A stretch of 64,000 bases of DNA from Pyrococcus kukulkanii (GCF_001577775.1 NZ_CP010835.1:1-64000), one strand, 5' to 3'; positions 8,446-19,611 are shown, numbered from the stretch's first letter. Numbers and translations: made by a program. Notes: generated by a model from the letters alone, not told the origin.

Positions 8446-9060
8446 ATGGAGGAGTACTTTATCTGCCCAGAGTGCGGGAGTGAGGATGTGGAGGTAATCA
8501 AGGAGAGAGGGAGAGAGATCACCCTAAAGTGCAATGAGTGCGGTCACGTTTGGATAATCACTCTCCCCAAGCTCAAAAAGGTTCCGGTAATAGTCAGCAA
8601 ACACGAAAGGAGCTTTAGAGAGTTCGCAGAGCTGCCAGAAGACGAAACGGTGAAGGTGGGAGATGTAATTGAGCTTGAGAACGACGAAGTGAGGGTATTG
8701 AGCATAGAACTCCCAGGAGGAAAAAGAGTTAGGAGAGCAAAAGTGCAGGAGATCCAGACGATATGGGGCGAGAGCTTAACGTACCCAAAGGTCTTCGGCG
8801 TGTCTATATACCTTCCAGGGGGCATAACACAGTCCTTCAAGGTCGTAGTCGACAGGGATGAAGAATTCGTTGTTGGGGAGGTTATCGAGGTTGGAGGATA
8901 CACCTTCAAGGTCGAAATGATAAAGACTGAAAGAAAGCTGATGAGGAGCGGAAAGGCCAAGGCAGACAAGATAGTCAGGCTAATGGGGCACGCAATAAGG
9001 GGAAGGGCTAGGAGAAAACTAAAGGTGTACGAGGGATATGAAGCCACTGCTAAGACATGA
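8446..9060 (+). CDS. HVO_0476-family zinc-ribbon protein
   Basis: 204 residues. The N-terminus has a zinc ribbon CPECGSED...CNECGHVW (residues 6-33). It is followed by a beta-rich region and a basic C-terminal segment (GHAIRGRARRKLKVY) that could contact nucleic acid. I recognise the archaeal family named after Haloferax HVO_0476; its function is not established. The start ATG has GGTGAG nine bases upstream. The 3' end overlaps the convergent membrane gene by 11 bases. Confidence 0.75.
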   Translation: MEEYFICPECGSEDVEVIKERGREITLKCNECGHVWIITLPKLKKVPVIVSKHERSFREFAELPEDETVKVGDVIELENDEVRVLSIELPGGKRVRRAKVQEIQTIWGESLTYPKVFGVSIYLPGGITQSFKVVVDRDEEFVVGEVIEVGGYTFKVEMIKTERKLMRSGKAKADKIVRLMGHAIRGRARRKLKVYEGYEATAKT

Positions 9061-10075
9061 TAGTCAGGACAATGCTAAGGGCCGTAATTATTATTGCCAT
9101 AATTTCAAGAAGCTGTTGTGGAGAGAGAAGGATAAACGTGGAATCTTTTACTATATCCTCTATTTCTTCAAGCACAATTAAGGAGGTCTGAGAGTTATTC
9201 TTTACTTTAATAGCTTTAATTTCAACGAGAAATGCATCCTTTAGCTCGAGTGATAACTTGACAATTAAATATACCAAAAATAACAAAACAAGAAAACTAC
9301 CTATAAAAACCAGATTAGCACTATATAGAAAAGATTCAAGTTCATTTCTTGGAAAGCCTAAAGTTTGTCCTCTTATTCTTACGATATAAGCTCCAATTTC
9401 TACAACAAAGGAGATCATCATTAATCTTAGAACCAATGTAATATATGGAACAAAGATACGTTCAAGTTTATGCTTGAATTTGACAAAGTCTCTAATAGGA
9501 TTTTTTCCAGTAATTATCATCTCAATTGTTTTAGATAAGCCAAATTTTTCATAGTTTCCTCCCAACGCTGTTACTATTGTTTTTCCAAGCTTAAGTACAT
9601 ATAGAGTTGCCGAAATAGCTGGAACCCATACGATCATAGCTGTTATAGTAAATAGCATTAATAAGGTATCTGGAAACCCTTTAAAGACCCAAATAAAATA
9701 GAGACTTACGGCTAGAATAAATGTGATTTTATTAAGGAAATTTTTATCCAAGCTCCTTTCCATAATCTCCCTAATTGTTTCTCTGCTTTCAGAAAGAACA
9801 CTGTCAAGTGTTAATATTACCTCATTAAGATATTCTTTGCTTAGTATTCTCTCAACTACCGGATACATTATAATAACTCCAAAAAATGAAGTTATAGGAC
9901 CAATTAAAAGGTAAACAAAATCATGTATACCTAGGACTTTATAAGCTCTCCAAGGGCCCAATATTGAGGAAGGCAACATCAAGAGCACAATCGTGTACGG
10001 AATCCCAAGAAAAGGAACTTTTTTGAGATGTTTACCTACTATTATATCTGCAATTAGTTCAAGTTTCTTATCCAT
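9050..10075 (-). CDS. Integral membrane protein, unknown function
   Basis: 341 residues with about seven hydrophobic segments (for example LGIPYTIVLLMLPSSILGPW near 23-42 and ITFILAVSLYFIWVFKG near 130-146) and short charged loops. The gene is more AT-rich than its neighbours and uses different codons, which hints at later acquisition. No ribosome site is visible before the ATG at 10075, so leaderless initiation is likely. The 49-bp gap to the divergent DUF998 gene must hold both promoters. I do not recognise the family. Confidence 0.65.
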   Translation of the reverse strand: MDKKLELIADIIVGKHLKKVPFLGIPYTIVLLMLPSSILGPWRAYKVLGIHDFVYLLIGPITSFFGVIIMYPVVERILSKEYLNEVILTLDSVLSESRETIREIMERSLDKNFLNKITFILAVSLYFIWVFKGFPDTLLMLFTITAMIVWVPAISATLYVLKLGKTIVTALGGNYEKFGLSKTIEMIITGKNPIRDFVKFKHKLERIFVPYITLVLRLMMISFVVEIGAYIVRIRGQTLGFPRNELESFLYSANLVFIGSFLVLLFLVYLIVKLSLELKDAFLVEIKAIKVKNNSQTSLIVLEEIEDIVKDSTFILLSPQQLLEIMAIIITALSIVLTIMS

Positions 10076-10124
10076 AGTTATCTATAAAACCTAGGGACAT
10101 ATTAAATTTTTACGGGGTTATTGT

Positions 10125-10673
10125 ATGGATAATATGAAAAAATTTGCCCGCCTTGGTCCAATAATTTCTGTAATGGGAGTCCTAATTGCATACTTAATCC
10201 ACCACGATTGGTGGAGGATAACTGAAAATGCTATAAGCGATCTTGGCAAGGTAGGTCTCCCATACAATTGGGTAATGAATGCCTCCTTAATCATTGGAGC
10301 ACTCCTCTTGATTATCTTTTCAGCCTCAATGATAGTAAAAAGGGAGAAGCTCCAGTGGAAGGCAAGCTTCAGCCTGTACCTCCTGGGGATGATCTTTTTA
10401 GCCCTCGTTGGGATATTCCCCGAGGGGACAAGTCCACACTACGAGGTAAGCTGGGGATTCTTCATATTCACGTTTCTAGCGGTGCTTGCAACTTCTATTT
10501 CCCTCCTTTTGGAGGGAGATAAAACAGGAGTTTTGGGCATTATAATTTTCGCAATAGGAGTCCCCCTCTCGCTCTGGGCTCTTCACAGGTTCGAAGGAGT
10601 GGCGGTTGCGGAAACTATAGGTGTCATTGCATTCCTGATCTGGCACTACACCTTACTCAAAAAGCTAAAATAG
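10125..10673 (+). CDS. DUF998 family membrane protein
   Basis: 182 residues with six predicted membrane helices and the family pattern of an early HHDWW...ENAISDLGK loop (27-42) and FPEGTSPHYEVSW (98-110). DUF998 proteins are integral membrane proteins of unknown activity, widespread in archaea and actinobacteria. The start lacks a ribosome site and AT-rich sequence lies about 25 bases upstream, consistent with a leaderless mRNA. The SagB-type oxidoreductase gene follows after 21 bases. Confidence 0.75.
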   Translation: MDNMKKFARLGPIISVMGVLIAYLIHHDWWRITENAISDLGKVGLPYNWVMNASLIIGALLLIIFSASMIVKREKLQWKASFSLYLLGMIFLALVGIFPEGTSPHYEVSWGFFIFTFLAVLATSISLLLEGDKTGVLGIIIFAIGVPLSLWALHRFEGVAVAETIGVIAFLIWHYTLLKKLK

Positions 10674-10694
10674 TATGAACTCAAATTCATATAG

Positions 10695-11393
10695 ATGAAG
10701 AAGCTTGCATGGTTTACTGTTTTCCTCGTTATAGTAGGTAGCCTAGCGGTTTTGCTGAAGCCCTACCTACCCAGGGAGAGGGGTGAAACCAGGATGATGG
10801 GAGAAGTCATCAAGCTCCCAGAGCCAAGACTCACGGGAGAGATGAGCGTTGAGGAGGCAATAGCAAAGAGGAGGAGCATAAGAAGGTACAGGAACGAGTC
10901 CTTAACCCTTCAAGAGCTCTCACAGCTGTTGTGGGCAGCCCAGGGGATAACCGAACCCAACAGAAAATTCAGAGCCGCACCGAGTGCTGGAGCTACCTAT
11001 CCATTTGAAGTTTACGTGGTCGTTGGAAAGGTAAAGGACCTTGAACCTGGGATATACCATTATGATCCCTTCTCACACTCGATAAAGCTAATAAAAAGGG
11101 GAGACTTTAGGAGAGCACTCCAGAAAGCGGCGTTGAATCAGGCATGGGTGGGAAGCGCGGCGATAGATATAGTCCTCGTTGCTTACTACGAGAGAACGAC
11201 AAAGTACTACGGGGAGAGAGGTAGAATGTACGTCCACATGGAGGCCGGGCATATAGGCCAGAACATATACCTTCAAGCTACAGCCCTCAACTTAGGAACC
11301 GTAGCCGTGGGAGCCTTCTATGAGGATCAAGTCGCCGAGATACTTGGCGTAGATGGTGTCCCACTATACATATTCCCGGTGGGGAAGATATGA
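10695..11393 (+). CDS. SagB-type nitroreductase-fold oxidoreductase, membrane-anchored
   Basis: 232 residues. The first 25 form one hydrophobic helix (LAWFTVFLVIVGSLAVLLKP), an N-terminal anchor or uncleaved signal. The rest is an FMN-binding nitroreductase domain of the SagB/ThcOx type, with AIAKRRSIRRYRNESLT near 55-71, APSAGATYPFEVYVVVG near 95-111 and HMEAGHIGQNIYLQA near 178-192. Bacterial relatives oxidise azolines in peptide natural products, but no cyclodehydratase or precursor peptide is nearby, so the substrate is unknown. Its stop overlaps the start of a 57-residue membrane protein. Confidence 0.8.
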   Translation: MKKLAWFTVFLVIVGSLAVLLKPYLPRERGETRMMGEVIKLPEPRLTGEMSVEEAIAKRRSIRRYRNESLTLQELSQLLWAAQGITEPNRKFRAAPSAGATYPFEVYVVVGKVKDLEPGIYHYDPFSHSIKLIKRGDFRRALQKAALNQAWVGSAAIDIVLVAYYERTTKYYGERGRMYVHMEAGHIGQNIYLQATALNLGTVAVGAFYEDQVAEILGVDGVPLYIFPVGKI

Positions 11394-11563
11394 TCGATCA
11401 CTATACCCTCGGCTACCTAACCTTTGCTTTTATGAACCTCACGATGCTCTCGGGAGCCCTAATCTTCCTGGGAAGGAAGAAGAAGTTCTGGACTTATACC
11501 CACGTGGCCCTTGCCGTTATAACCTACATCCTAATGACACTGACGATATGGGTCGTGAGATAA
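11390..11563 (+). CDS. Small two-helix membrane protein (57 aa)
   Basis: A 57-residue frame whose ATG overlaps the TGA of the SagB-like gene in an ATGA junction, a sign of translational coupling. It has two hydrophobic segments (YLTFAFMNLTMLSGALIFLG and HVALAVITYILMTLTIWVV) joined by a basic RKKKFW loop, ending VVR. The overlap and clean membrane topology argue that it is real. It is probably a membrane partner of the oxidoreductase, for example an electron-transfer or anchoring subunit, but that is inference. Confidence 0.7.
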   Translation: MIDHYTLGYLTFAFMNLTMLSGALIFLGRKKKFWTYTHVALAVITYILMTLTIWVVR

Positions 11564-11593
11564 TAATATAACCCTCGACAACTACCTTGGAAC

Positions 11594-12613
11594 ATGCTAC
11601 CAGTGCCGGTGCTGAGGAAACTCCTGAAGATACACTTCAAGCTCAAGAAGAGCAGGATCGCATGGCTAGCCCTTGGAGTTTCAGTTCTCGCGGTTATATT
11701 GGCGATCCTATTTATGGTTTTTGAGGGCCTAGACTTCTTTACCGCCCTTTACTGGGCCATCATCACGATGTCCACGATAGGGTACGGCGATGTAACTCCA
11801 ACGACTCAGGCGGGAAAGATAGTTGCAATGGTAGCAGCTGTGGCCGGGATATCGAGCTTTACTGCCCTAGTCTCGCTGATAGCTGAGTACTTCTTGACAT
11901 CTTCCCTAAGGAGGATGATGGGAATGCATGGTGTGAGGTTCAAAGACCACTACGTCGTTATAGGAAAGGGTCCTGGGGTTAGGGCCTTCGTTGAGGAAAT
12001 AATTGCGGCAATGGAAAGGGGAGAAGCTGAGAGAGGGAAGATAGTGGCAATCGTGGAGAGCGAGGATGAAAAAAGAAGGCTGAACCTTCCAGAGGAAGTA
12101 GAGGTCTTAGTTGGAGACCCTACAGAGGACGACACGCTAAAGAGGGCCTCAATAGAGAGGGCCAAACACGTAATACTAACTCCCGAAGATGACAGCAGGG
12201 CTGTGTTCATAACGCTGAAAGTCAAGAGCATGTCTAAGGCAAAAATCCATGTCGAGGCGTTGAGGGAAGAAAGTGTCCCCTTGTTGAAAAATGCCGGTGC
12301 TGAAAGGGTAGTTCTGAGCAGGGGGTTGGCTGGAAGGCTACTTGCGAGCTCCATTTTTGAGCCAGAGGTAGTAGATGTCCTTGAGGATCTAATGAAGTCC
12401 AGCGAAGGGCACGATATCGTTATTATCTCAGATGAAAGGACATGGAACAAGAACTTTAAGGATGCCATTGAAATTTTAAGCCCGAGTTATTTCCCAATTG
12501 GTTACGTTAAGGGGGAGATGAGGTTAGCCCCACCACTCGATGAAGTAGTTCCCCAGGGAGCCAAGTTGATATGCATAACTGGCCAAAGCGATGTGAGAAA
12601 ACAAGGGGCGTAA
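11594..12613 (+). CDS. Two-helix potassium channel with RCK domain (MthK-like)
   Basis: 339 residues. Helix one (about 23-43), pore helix with selectivity filter TIGYGD (61-66) and helix two (about 72-94) form the pore unit. A cytoplasmic RCK domain follows, beginning with the Rossmann strand HYVVIGKGPGVRAF near 108-121 and containing VEVLVGDPTEDDTL. It would form a tetrameric K+ channel gated by ligand binding. An internal RCK start codon as in MthK is conceivable but not obvious. It lies 30 bases after the small membrane gene, probably in the same transcript. Confidence 0.9.
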   Translation: MLPVPVLRKLLKIHFKLKKSRIAWLALGVSVLAVILAILFMVFEGLDFFTALYWAIITMSTIGYGDVTPTTQAGKIVAMVAAVAGISSFTALVSLIAEYFLTSSLRRMMGMHGVRFKDHYVVIGKGPGVRAFVEEIIAAMERGEAERGKIVAIVESEDEKRRLNLPEEVEVLVGDPTEDDTLKRASIERAKHVILTPEDDSRAVFITLKVKSMSKAKIHVEALREESVPLLKNAGAERVVLSRGLAGRLLASSIFEPEVVDVLEDLMKSSEGHDIVIISDERTWNKNFKDAIEILSPSYFPIGYVKGEMRLAPPLDEVVPQGAKLICITGQSDVRKQGA

Positions 12614-12663
12614 GGCTTTGTTTTTCAAATTTGGGCAACCATAATCCTATTTTTAAACATTGA

Positions 12664-14849
<2,186 letters not shown>

Positions 14850-14860
14850 AGAGCACTTCC

Positions 14861-14905
14861 CTTTAGGAATACCTCCTTGGAGTATATAAACCTAAAGACT
14901 AAAGG
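14861..14905 (-). promoter_or_regulatory. Inverted repeat flanking the TATA box of the type 1 ATPase gene
   Basis: CTTTAGG (14861-14867) and CCTAAAG (14891-14897) form a 7-bp inverted repeat, with a further CTAAAGG at 14899-14905. The TATA element (TTTATATAC on the minus strand, 14882-14890) lies between the arms. This placement suits an autoregulator or repressor, but the protein that binds is not known. Confidence 0.4.
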
Positions 14906-15016
14906 TCAGCGAACCTTGAAGTCAACTTTTCTCCTCATCCTCCACTCCTCAAATCTCCTAAAGAAGGGACACCTCGATCTCCACAGCTTTATGAGCTCTT
15001 TAGTCCTCTCCAGCAA
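14906..15016 (-). CDS. Possible small basic protein (36-46 aa)
   Basis: A short frame on the minus strand that starts inside the end of the THUMP-SPOUT gene. With TTG at 15016, preceded by GGAGGGG, it encodes 36 residues; an ATG at 15046 would give 46. The product is strongly basic and aromatic (LWRSRCPFFRRFEEWR near the centre, ending VDFKVR), unlike random sequence. Position makes it the last gene of an arcS operon. An RNA-binding role would fit the charge. It is too short to be certain, and no homologue search was possible. Confidence 0.4.
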   Translation of the reverse strand: MLERTKELIKLWRSRCPFFRRFEEWRMRRKVDFKVR

Positions 15017-16073
15017 CTTCTCCCCTCCTCCTGAGCTCTTCCTCATAGATCGTCCACAAGGCAACTAAAGTCGCTGGAATCCCGTGTTCAGTTGCGAACG
15101 TCATGTAAGGGGCCAAATCAACGACGTAATCTGCGAACCTGAACAGGCCAACCGGAATTCCTTCCCTTGACCCTATGAAAACCACTACTTCCTTTGCATA
15201 GTACATGTCCTTTGCCAGCTTATCCTTTACCTCATTTAGGGTTGGGCCTTTTGGATCGGTGATTATTATTAGCCTCCTGTTCCTCCTCTTGTCCCTTATG
15301 ACCTGATACAGATCCCAAACTGTTACCGGAACCTTTTCAACCTGCCACGGATAAGCCTCCCTCTGTATCTGATACCTGCTCTCCTGCCCTTCCTTGACCC
15401 CCCTTATGAAGGCCATGAGCTCATAAGCATTCATCTTCTCCTTAGGGGCAATTATTAGTTCCTTAACCTCAAAGGCCTGGGCGGCCCTTCCAATCTTCTC
15501 ACCAAAGGCCCTCGCGGTCTTGTAATCTCCCCAGTAGGGCATCTGGACTATCGTCAGTTTCTTGAAAAGCTTCCTGCAGTTGGGCTTCTCCTTGGGATAC
15601 TTCTTCCACTTCATGTACTCTTCCCCAGGAATTACGGAGATGTAAGCCTTATCTCCTATTATCTCGACCTGAACGACCTTATCGGGGTAGCTTAAGTTCA
15701 CCTCAACATTCTTGAGATCCTTGATTCTAGCACCAAGCACTACATTTACATCCACACTCGAGAAGTCCTTCTTCCCCCTCTTCTTCGTCCTAACAGCGAA
15801 GCTCTCACCGTCGTTTATGTGCCTCACTATCTCCTCAGCTGAGTTCTTTATATCCTCAAGGGTTGCGGGAACTTCTACCAAGACTGGATAGACCTTCTCA
15901 ACCTCCGGAACTTCCAGAATCTTTTGGAGGGCATTCTCATCTTCAGCCTCAACTATGACTATCCCAGGATAACCCTCAGGGGCTGTCGTGACCTTAGCGT
16001 TGGGAAGGATCTCCTTGATGTAGTTCCCGGCAACAGCTTCCATATCCATTTGGGTCTTCACGATGAACTTCAT
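15000..16073 (-). CDS. THUMP plus SPOUT RNA methyltransferase-like protein
   Basis: 357 residues. The N-terminal half looks like a ferredoxin-like plus THUMP RNA-binding module (about 1-160, with IVRHINDGESFAVRTKKRG near 83-101). The C-terminal half looks like a SPOUT fold (about 165-340) with a glycine-rich loop FIGSREGIPVGLFRFADYVVDL near the end that would form the trefoil knot binding AdoMet. Proteins of this architecture in Thermococcales have been linked to tRNA 2'-O-methylation; I am not certain this is the same orthologue. It begins four bases after arcS, supporting a tRNA-modification operon. Confidence 0.75.
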   Translation of the reverse strand: MKFIVKTQMDMEAVAGNYIKEILPNAKVTTAPEGYPGIVIVEAEDENALQKILEVPEVEKVYPVLVEVPATLEDIKNSAEEIVRHINDGESFAVRTKKRGKKDFSSVDVNVVLGARIKDLKNVEVNLSYPDKVVQVEIIGDKAYISVIPGEEYMKWKKYPKEKPNCRKLFKKLTIVQMPYWGDYKTARAFGEKIGRAAQAFEVKELIIAPKEKMNAYELMAFIRGVKEGQESRYQIQREAYPWQVEKVPVTVWDLYQVIRDKRRNRRLIIITDPKGPTLNEVKDKLAKDMYYAKEVVVFIGSREGIPVGLFRFADYVVDLAPYMTFATEHGIPATLVALWTIYEEELRRRGEVAGED

Positions 16074-16077
16074 GATC

Positions 16078-17784
16078 TCACCCCTTCGCCCTCTTCTTCA
16101 CCTTCACGGCTATTCCCTTCTTGGCCCTCACCATTTCCTCACCGCTCAAAACGGCCCTTCCCACGGCAACAATTCTCTCATCTCTAACAACGCCAACCCA
16201 ATCGTTGGGCCTTATTTTATCATCGGCACTCTCGACTCCAGCCGAGAACACGTCCCCCCTAATCTCAAAGTCGACCTCAACCCAATAAGCTCTCAGCTCA
16301 TCGTATATCCTCTGCATCCCGAAGGGTGTTACGCTTATGACCCCCTCTTGGAAGGTTCCGGTCTGGGAGTTGTTAACTATGAGCCTGAGCATCTTTGAGC
16401 CGACTATCTGAGCGTTATCTGGAAGAACTGCTTCTCCAGCCCCAAGGCCAAAGTAGAAGTCGAAGACCTTTCTAACGTTCTCATAGAACCTGTACCTTCT
16501 GTGGGCCTTGTCAACTTCCCTTAGGTCGAACTCAGCCAACGTTTTCCTAAGCTTCTCGAGTGACTCTCTAGAGGTTGTCGATTCTCCAGCGGTGAATATT
16601 ACGTCCCTACCGGTCAGCTCCATGGCAAGCTTGACCGCTTCCCTGTATCCTCCCTCAACGTGTGCAACTATTGGGATGTCGGGGTACCTCTCCAGAGTTT
16701 CCGCGAGAAGCTCCCCGGCAAACTTAACCTCCCACTCGCTCCAGTGGCCCGTAACTACTATATCGTACTTCGCCAACCACTCCCACTCCCTGGGGACTAC
16801 ACCGTAGGGAGAGGTAATTATGAGCTCGTGGACCCTGTAGAGCTTATTTCCAAGGGCATCTTTCATTGCCTTCCTATAGAGAGCATGGGATCTCGACCTT
16901 GAGTAGGGCTTCTTCGCCGAGCACGGTAGAATCAGGAGAAGATCAATTCCCTGGGGAGGCTTAAACCTCTCAAGAACCCTTGAGCGCCACCTAAAAACCT
17001 CTGGCCTTGTCATTGAGTGGTCACTTATGAATACAACCGTCTTATCGTGAACCGGCGTGTACTTTTCAAGGTAATCCATGTTTTCCCTGTCGGCGATCCT
17101 CAAAATTCCAGCGTTCATGGCCGTTGGCAGGAAGTTCTCAACGAGGTATCTAAGCTTCCCCTCCTGGATTGCAACTTTGACTAGCTTTATCACGTTCTTC
17201 GCGAACTCAACTGGATCATTGGGAGAATCCCACACTATGGGCGAGAACTGGGTGAAGCCCAACCCCTCAAACTCATAAATCTTTAGGGATCTAACGTCAA
17301 AGGCATCTATCCCAAGGTAAACGGCCAAGGGATAGAAGAAGGGCTCGAGATCCGTAATTAGCACGGCATTTGGAAACCTTTCTCTAAGCTCTCTAATCGT
17401 CTTCACGAAGCCTCTGTAGTCCCTGATCATTATCTTTGAATTCCCTATGTAGATCGCCTCAAACTCATTCTCCTCGATTATCCTGAAGAGTTCCTTATGG
17501 TACTTATCCCTCTTTAGAGCGGGAAAGTAGAAGGCGTTAAACTTCGAATAATCAACATCCCAAAGCCTCTTCAAGGCCTTCTTTATCACTTCATCGGGAG
17601 TGTAATAGCTTATTGGAATTGAAGGAGCCAAGTTGAAATCGTATTCAGAAAAATCCTTTGGATGAAAGAACGAGTTGAATGGGGAGAGCGTGAAGTCAAC
17701 TCCAGCCAGTGCGGGAGTTTGAACCGGAGGATCTAGCCTTATAACCCCTAACCTACCGGGCCCATCGTGCTTAACGACTTCCAT
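16078..17784 (-). CDS. arcS: Archaeosine synthase subunit ArcS (TgtA2)
   Basis: 568 residues. It has a tRNA-guanine-transglycosylase-like N-terminal half that lacks the full TGT catalytic set, then the ArcS signature LPCSAKKPYSRSRSH (about 287-301) and a C-terminal PUA domain (about 490-568, with GDVFSAGVESADDKIRPND). ArcS acts after TgtA has placed preQ0 at position 15 of archaeal tRNA, adding lysine to it; a radical SAM partner then releases archaeosine. It is followed after four bases by the THUMP-SPOUT gene and preceded by the coiled-coil gene, all on the minus strand. Confidence 0.92.
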   Translation of the reverse strand: MEVVKHDGPGRLGVIRLDPPVQTPALAGVDFTLSPFNSFFHPKDFSEYDFNLAPSIPISYYTPDEVIKKALKRLWDVDYSKFNAFYFPALKRDKYHKELFRIIEENEFEAIYIGNSKIMIRDYRGFVKTIRELRERFPNAVLITDLEPFFYPLAVYLGIDAFDVRSLKIYEFEGLGFTQFSPIVWDSPNDPVEFAKNVIKLVKVAIQEGKLRYLVENFLPTAMNAGILRIADRENMDYLEKYTPVHDKTVVFISDHSMTRPEVFRWRSRVLERFKPPQGIDLLLILPCSAKKPYSRSRSHALYRKAMKDALGNKLYRVHELIITSPYGVVPREWEWLAKYDIVVTGHWSEWEVKFAGELLAETLERYPDIPIVAHVEGGYREAVKLAMELTGRDVIFTAGESTTSRESLEKLRKTLAEFDLREVDKAHRRYRFYENVRKVFDFYFGLGAGEAVLPDNAQIVGSKMLRLIVNNSQTGTFQEGVISVTPFGMQRIYDELRAYWVEVDFEIRGDVFSAGVESADDKIRPNDWVGVVRDERIVAVGRAVLSGEEMVRAKKGIAVKVKKRAKG

Positions 17785-17790
17785 TTCCGA

Positions 17791-18693
17791 TCACACGAGA
17801 TTGTACCTCTGAAGGAGCAGTATCTCATCCCAGGTAAGCTTCTCTCCACGCTTGAACTTCTCCAGAGCTTGAACAGCCTTCTCGAAGTTTGCATCTCTCT
17901 TCGAGAGCATCCTCGCAACAAGCTTGTAGGCTATAAGCTCCTTGTGCTTCTGATCGTACTCGAGTATCTTCCTGTCTAGCTCCCTGAGCTGCCTCCTGAC
18001 CTCCCTTACCTTCTCCCTTAGCTCAACGACCTTCTGATGGTACTCATCCGCCTCCTTCTTAACTTCATCAGCCTTCTGGTAAGTCTTTATCATCTGCTCA
18101 TGGAACTGCTGGCTTTGATTAGCTAATTGCTGAATCTCTAAGCTTATAGCCCTCCTTGCCTTCTTGAGCTGATCTATCTTCTTCCTAACCTCTTGTAGCT
18201 TATTATTGAACCTTTCAATCTGCTGAATGATCTCAAGCTCAGTAGCTAAAACTTGAATTTGATCAACTATCTGCCTCTCCCTCTCGGGAGTTATGTTCGG
18301 ATTAGTCTGCAGCTCCCACTCAAGCTTCTCAATTCTCTCCTCAATTTTATCTTTAGGCATCTTAAGCCTTCTCAACTGCCTGTATTCATCCCTCTTAGTC
18401 CTATACTCCAGGGCCTCCTGATAGAGAAGGTCGAGCTTGGCATTTATCTCTTCCCTGTTCTTCTTAAGCTCCTTGATCTTGGCGTTTATCTCATCCCTCT
18501 TAGCTTTAAATTCCCTTGCCTTCTCCCTAAGCCTCCTGACCTCCGCGTTCTTTTCATCCCTCTTCTGAATCCAAGTGTTCAACTCTTGCTGTAGCTCCTG
18601 TAGCTTAAGCTCTATGTTCCTCCTCTCTTCTTGTAGAGCCTCAAGTTCGCGCTTGATTCTCCTAATCTCTTCTGGGTCAACTTTCACTTGCAT
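17791..18693 (-). CDS. COG1340-type archaeal coiled-coil protein
   Basis: 300 residues, almost wholly coiled coil from residue 5 to about 260, with repeating charged heptads (ELKKNREEINAKLDLLYQEA) and a conserved central break (TNPNITPERERQIVDQIQ near 130-147). I recognise the COG1340 family, distantly similar to eukaryotic Bfr1-like proteins that associate with ribosomes. Function in archaea is unknown. ATG follows GGGGAAG. It lies six bases upstream of arcS, so it is part of the same operon. Confidence 0.8.
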   Translation of the reverse strand: MQVKVDPEEIRRIKRELEALQEERRNIELKLQELQQELNTWIQKRDEKNAEVRRLREKAREFKAKRDEINAKIKELKKNREEINAKLDLLYQEALEYRTKRDEYRQLRRLKMPKDKIEERIEKLEWELQTNPNITPERERQIVDQIQVLATELEIIQQIERFNNKLQEVRKKIDQLKKARRAISLEIQQLANQSQQFHEQMIKTYQKADEVKKEADEYHQKVVELREKVREVRRQLRELDRKILEYDQKHKELIAYKLVARMLSKRDANFEKAVQALEKFKRGEKLTWDEILLLQRYNLV

Positions 18694-18828
18694 ATTTCTT
18701 CCCCTTTCTCACTTTTAGAATAGAACCTCTCATGAGTTCAGGCCCCGCTAATGTGGGGAGAACTTTTTCCAAATAAAAACTTTTCTCTATTCTCAAAACT
18801 TTTAACTCAAAACACGTAGGGTCATTCG

Positions 18829-19611
18829 ATGATAAAATTCTTCGATGTATGGTTCTGGTACAAGGAAGGAAAACCCGTGCTTAAATCGGTTAGCTTTGAG
18901 TTTTCCGGTGGAGTTCTTGGAATTGTAGGGCCCAACGGTAGCGGAAAGACGACGCTAACGAAGATGATGAACGGATTGCTGAAGCCCAAGAAGGGCAAAG
19001 TTATCGTAGAGGGAATAGACGTTAAGGAAAAAACAGTTGCCGAGATGAGCAGGGTTGTGGGGTATGTATTCCAAAACCCTGAAGGAATGTTCTTCGAGGA
19101 GACCGTTTTTAAGGAGGTCGCCTTCGGTCCCAGGAACCTTGGAGTTTCTGGAAAAGAGCTAGAGGAGAGAGTTAGATGGGCCCTAAAAGCCGTTGGGCTC
19201 GAGGGATTTGAGGAGAGGAACCCCTTCGAGCTCAGCGGAGGGGAGAAGCAGAGGCTCGCCATAGCATGCATTCTAGCTATGAAGCCCAAGATAATTGTTC
19301 TCGATGAACCAACAACCGGATTGGACTACAGAGGAATCAAGAGCCTAGAGAAAGTCCTGCTCAATTTAAAGAGGGAAGGCCACTCAATAGTTTTGGTTAC
19401 ACATGATATGGAGTTCCTCCTCAGGCTCGCCGATACCGTGTTACTGCTCGATAAAGGAGAGATTAAGTTTTACGGGAGCGTTAGAGAATTTTTCAACCTT
19501 GATCTAAGGCAGTACAGCTTAGAAGTGCCCGAAGTCCTAAAGATAGCCAAAGACGTTGGGATAGACTTCGTGAGATCAGAAGAAGAGCTGATAAGGGTGG
19601 TATTAGGATGA
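18829..19611 (+). CDS. ecfA: Energy-coupling factor transporter ATPase
   Basis: 260 residues. Walker A is GPNGSGKTT (about 36-44), the Q-loop is FQNPEGMFFEE, the ABC signature is ELSGGEKQRLA (about 136-146) and Walker B is IIVLDEP. The Q-loop sequence is typical of CbiO/EcfA ATPases of vitamin and cobalt/nickel ECF importers. It powers uptake from the cytoplasmic face together with the EcfT protein encoded next. No substrate-binding S component lies nearby, so it may serve several S proteins encoded elsewhere. The stop overlaps the next start (ATGA). Confidence 0.9.
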   Translation: MIKFFDVWFWYKEGKPVLKSVSFEFSGGVLGIVGPNGSGKTTLTKMMNGLLKPKKGKVIVEGIDVKEKTVAEMSRVVGYVFQNPEGMFFEETVFKEVAFGPRNLGVSGKELEERVRWALKAVGLEGFEERNPFELSGGEKQRLAIACILAMKPKIIVLDEPTTGLDYRGIKSLEKVLLNLKREGHSIVLVTHDMEFLLRLADTVLLLDKGEIKFYGSVREFFNLDLRQYSLEVPEVLKIAKDVGIDFVRSEEELIRVVLG

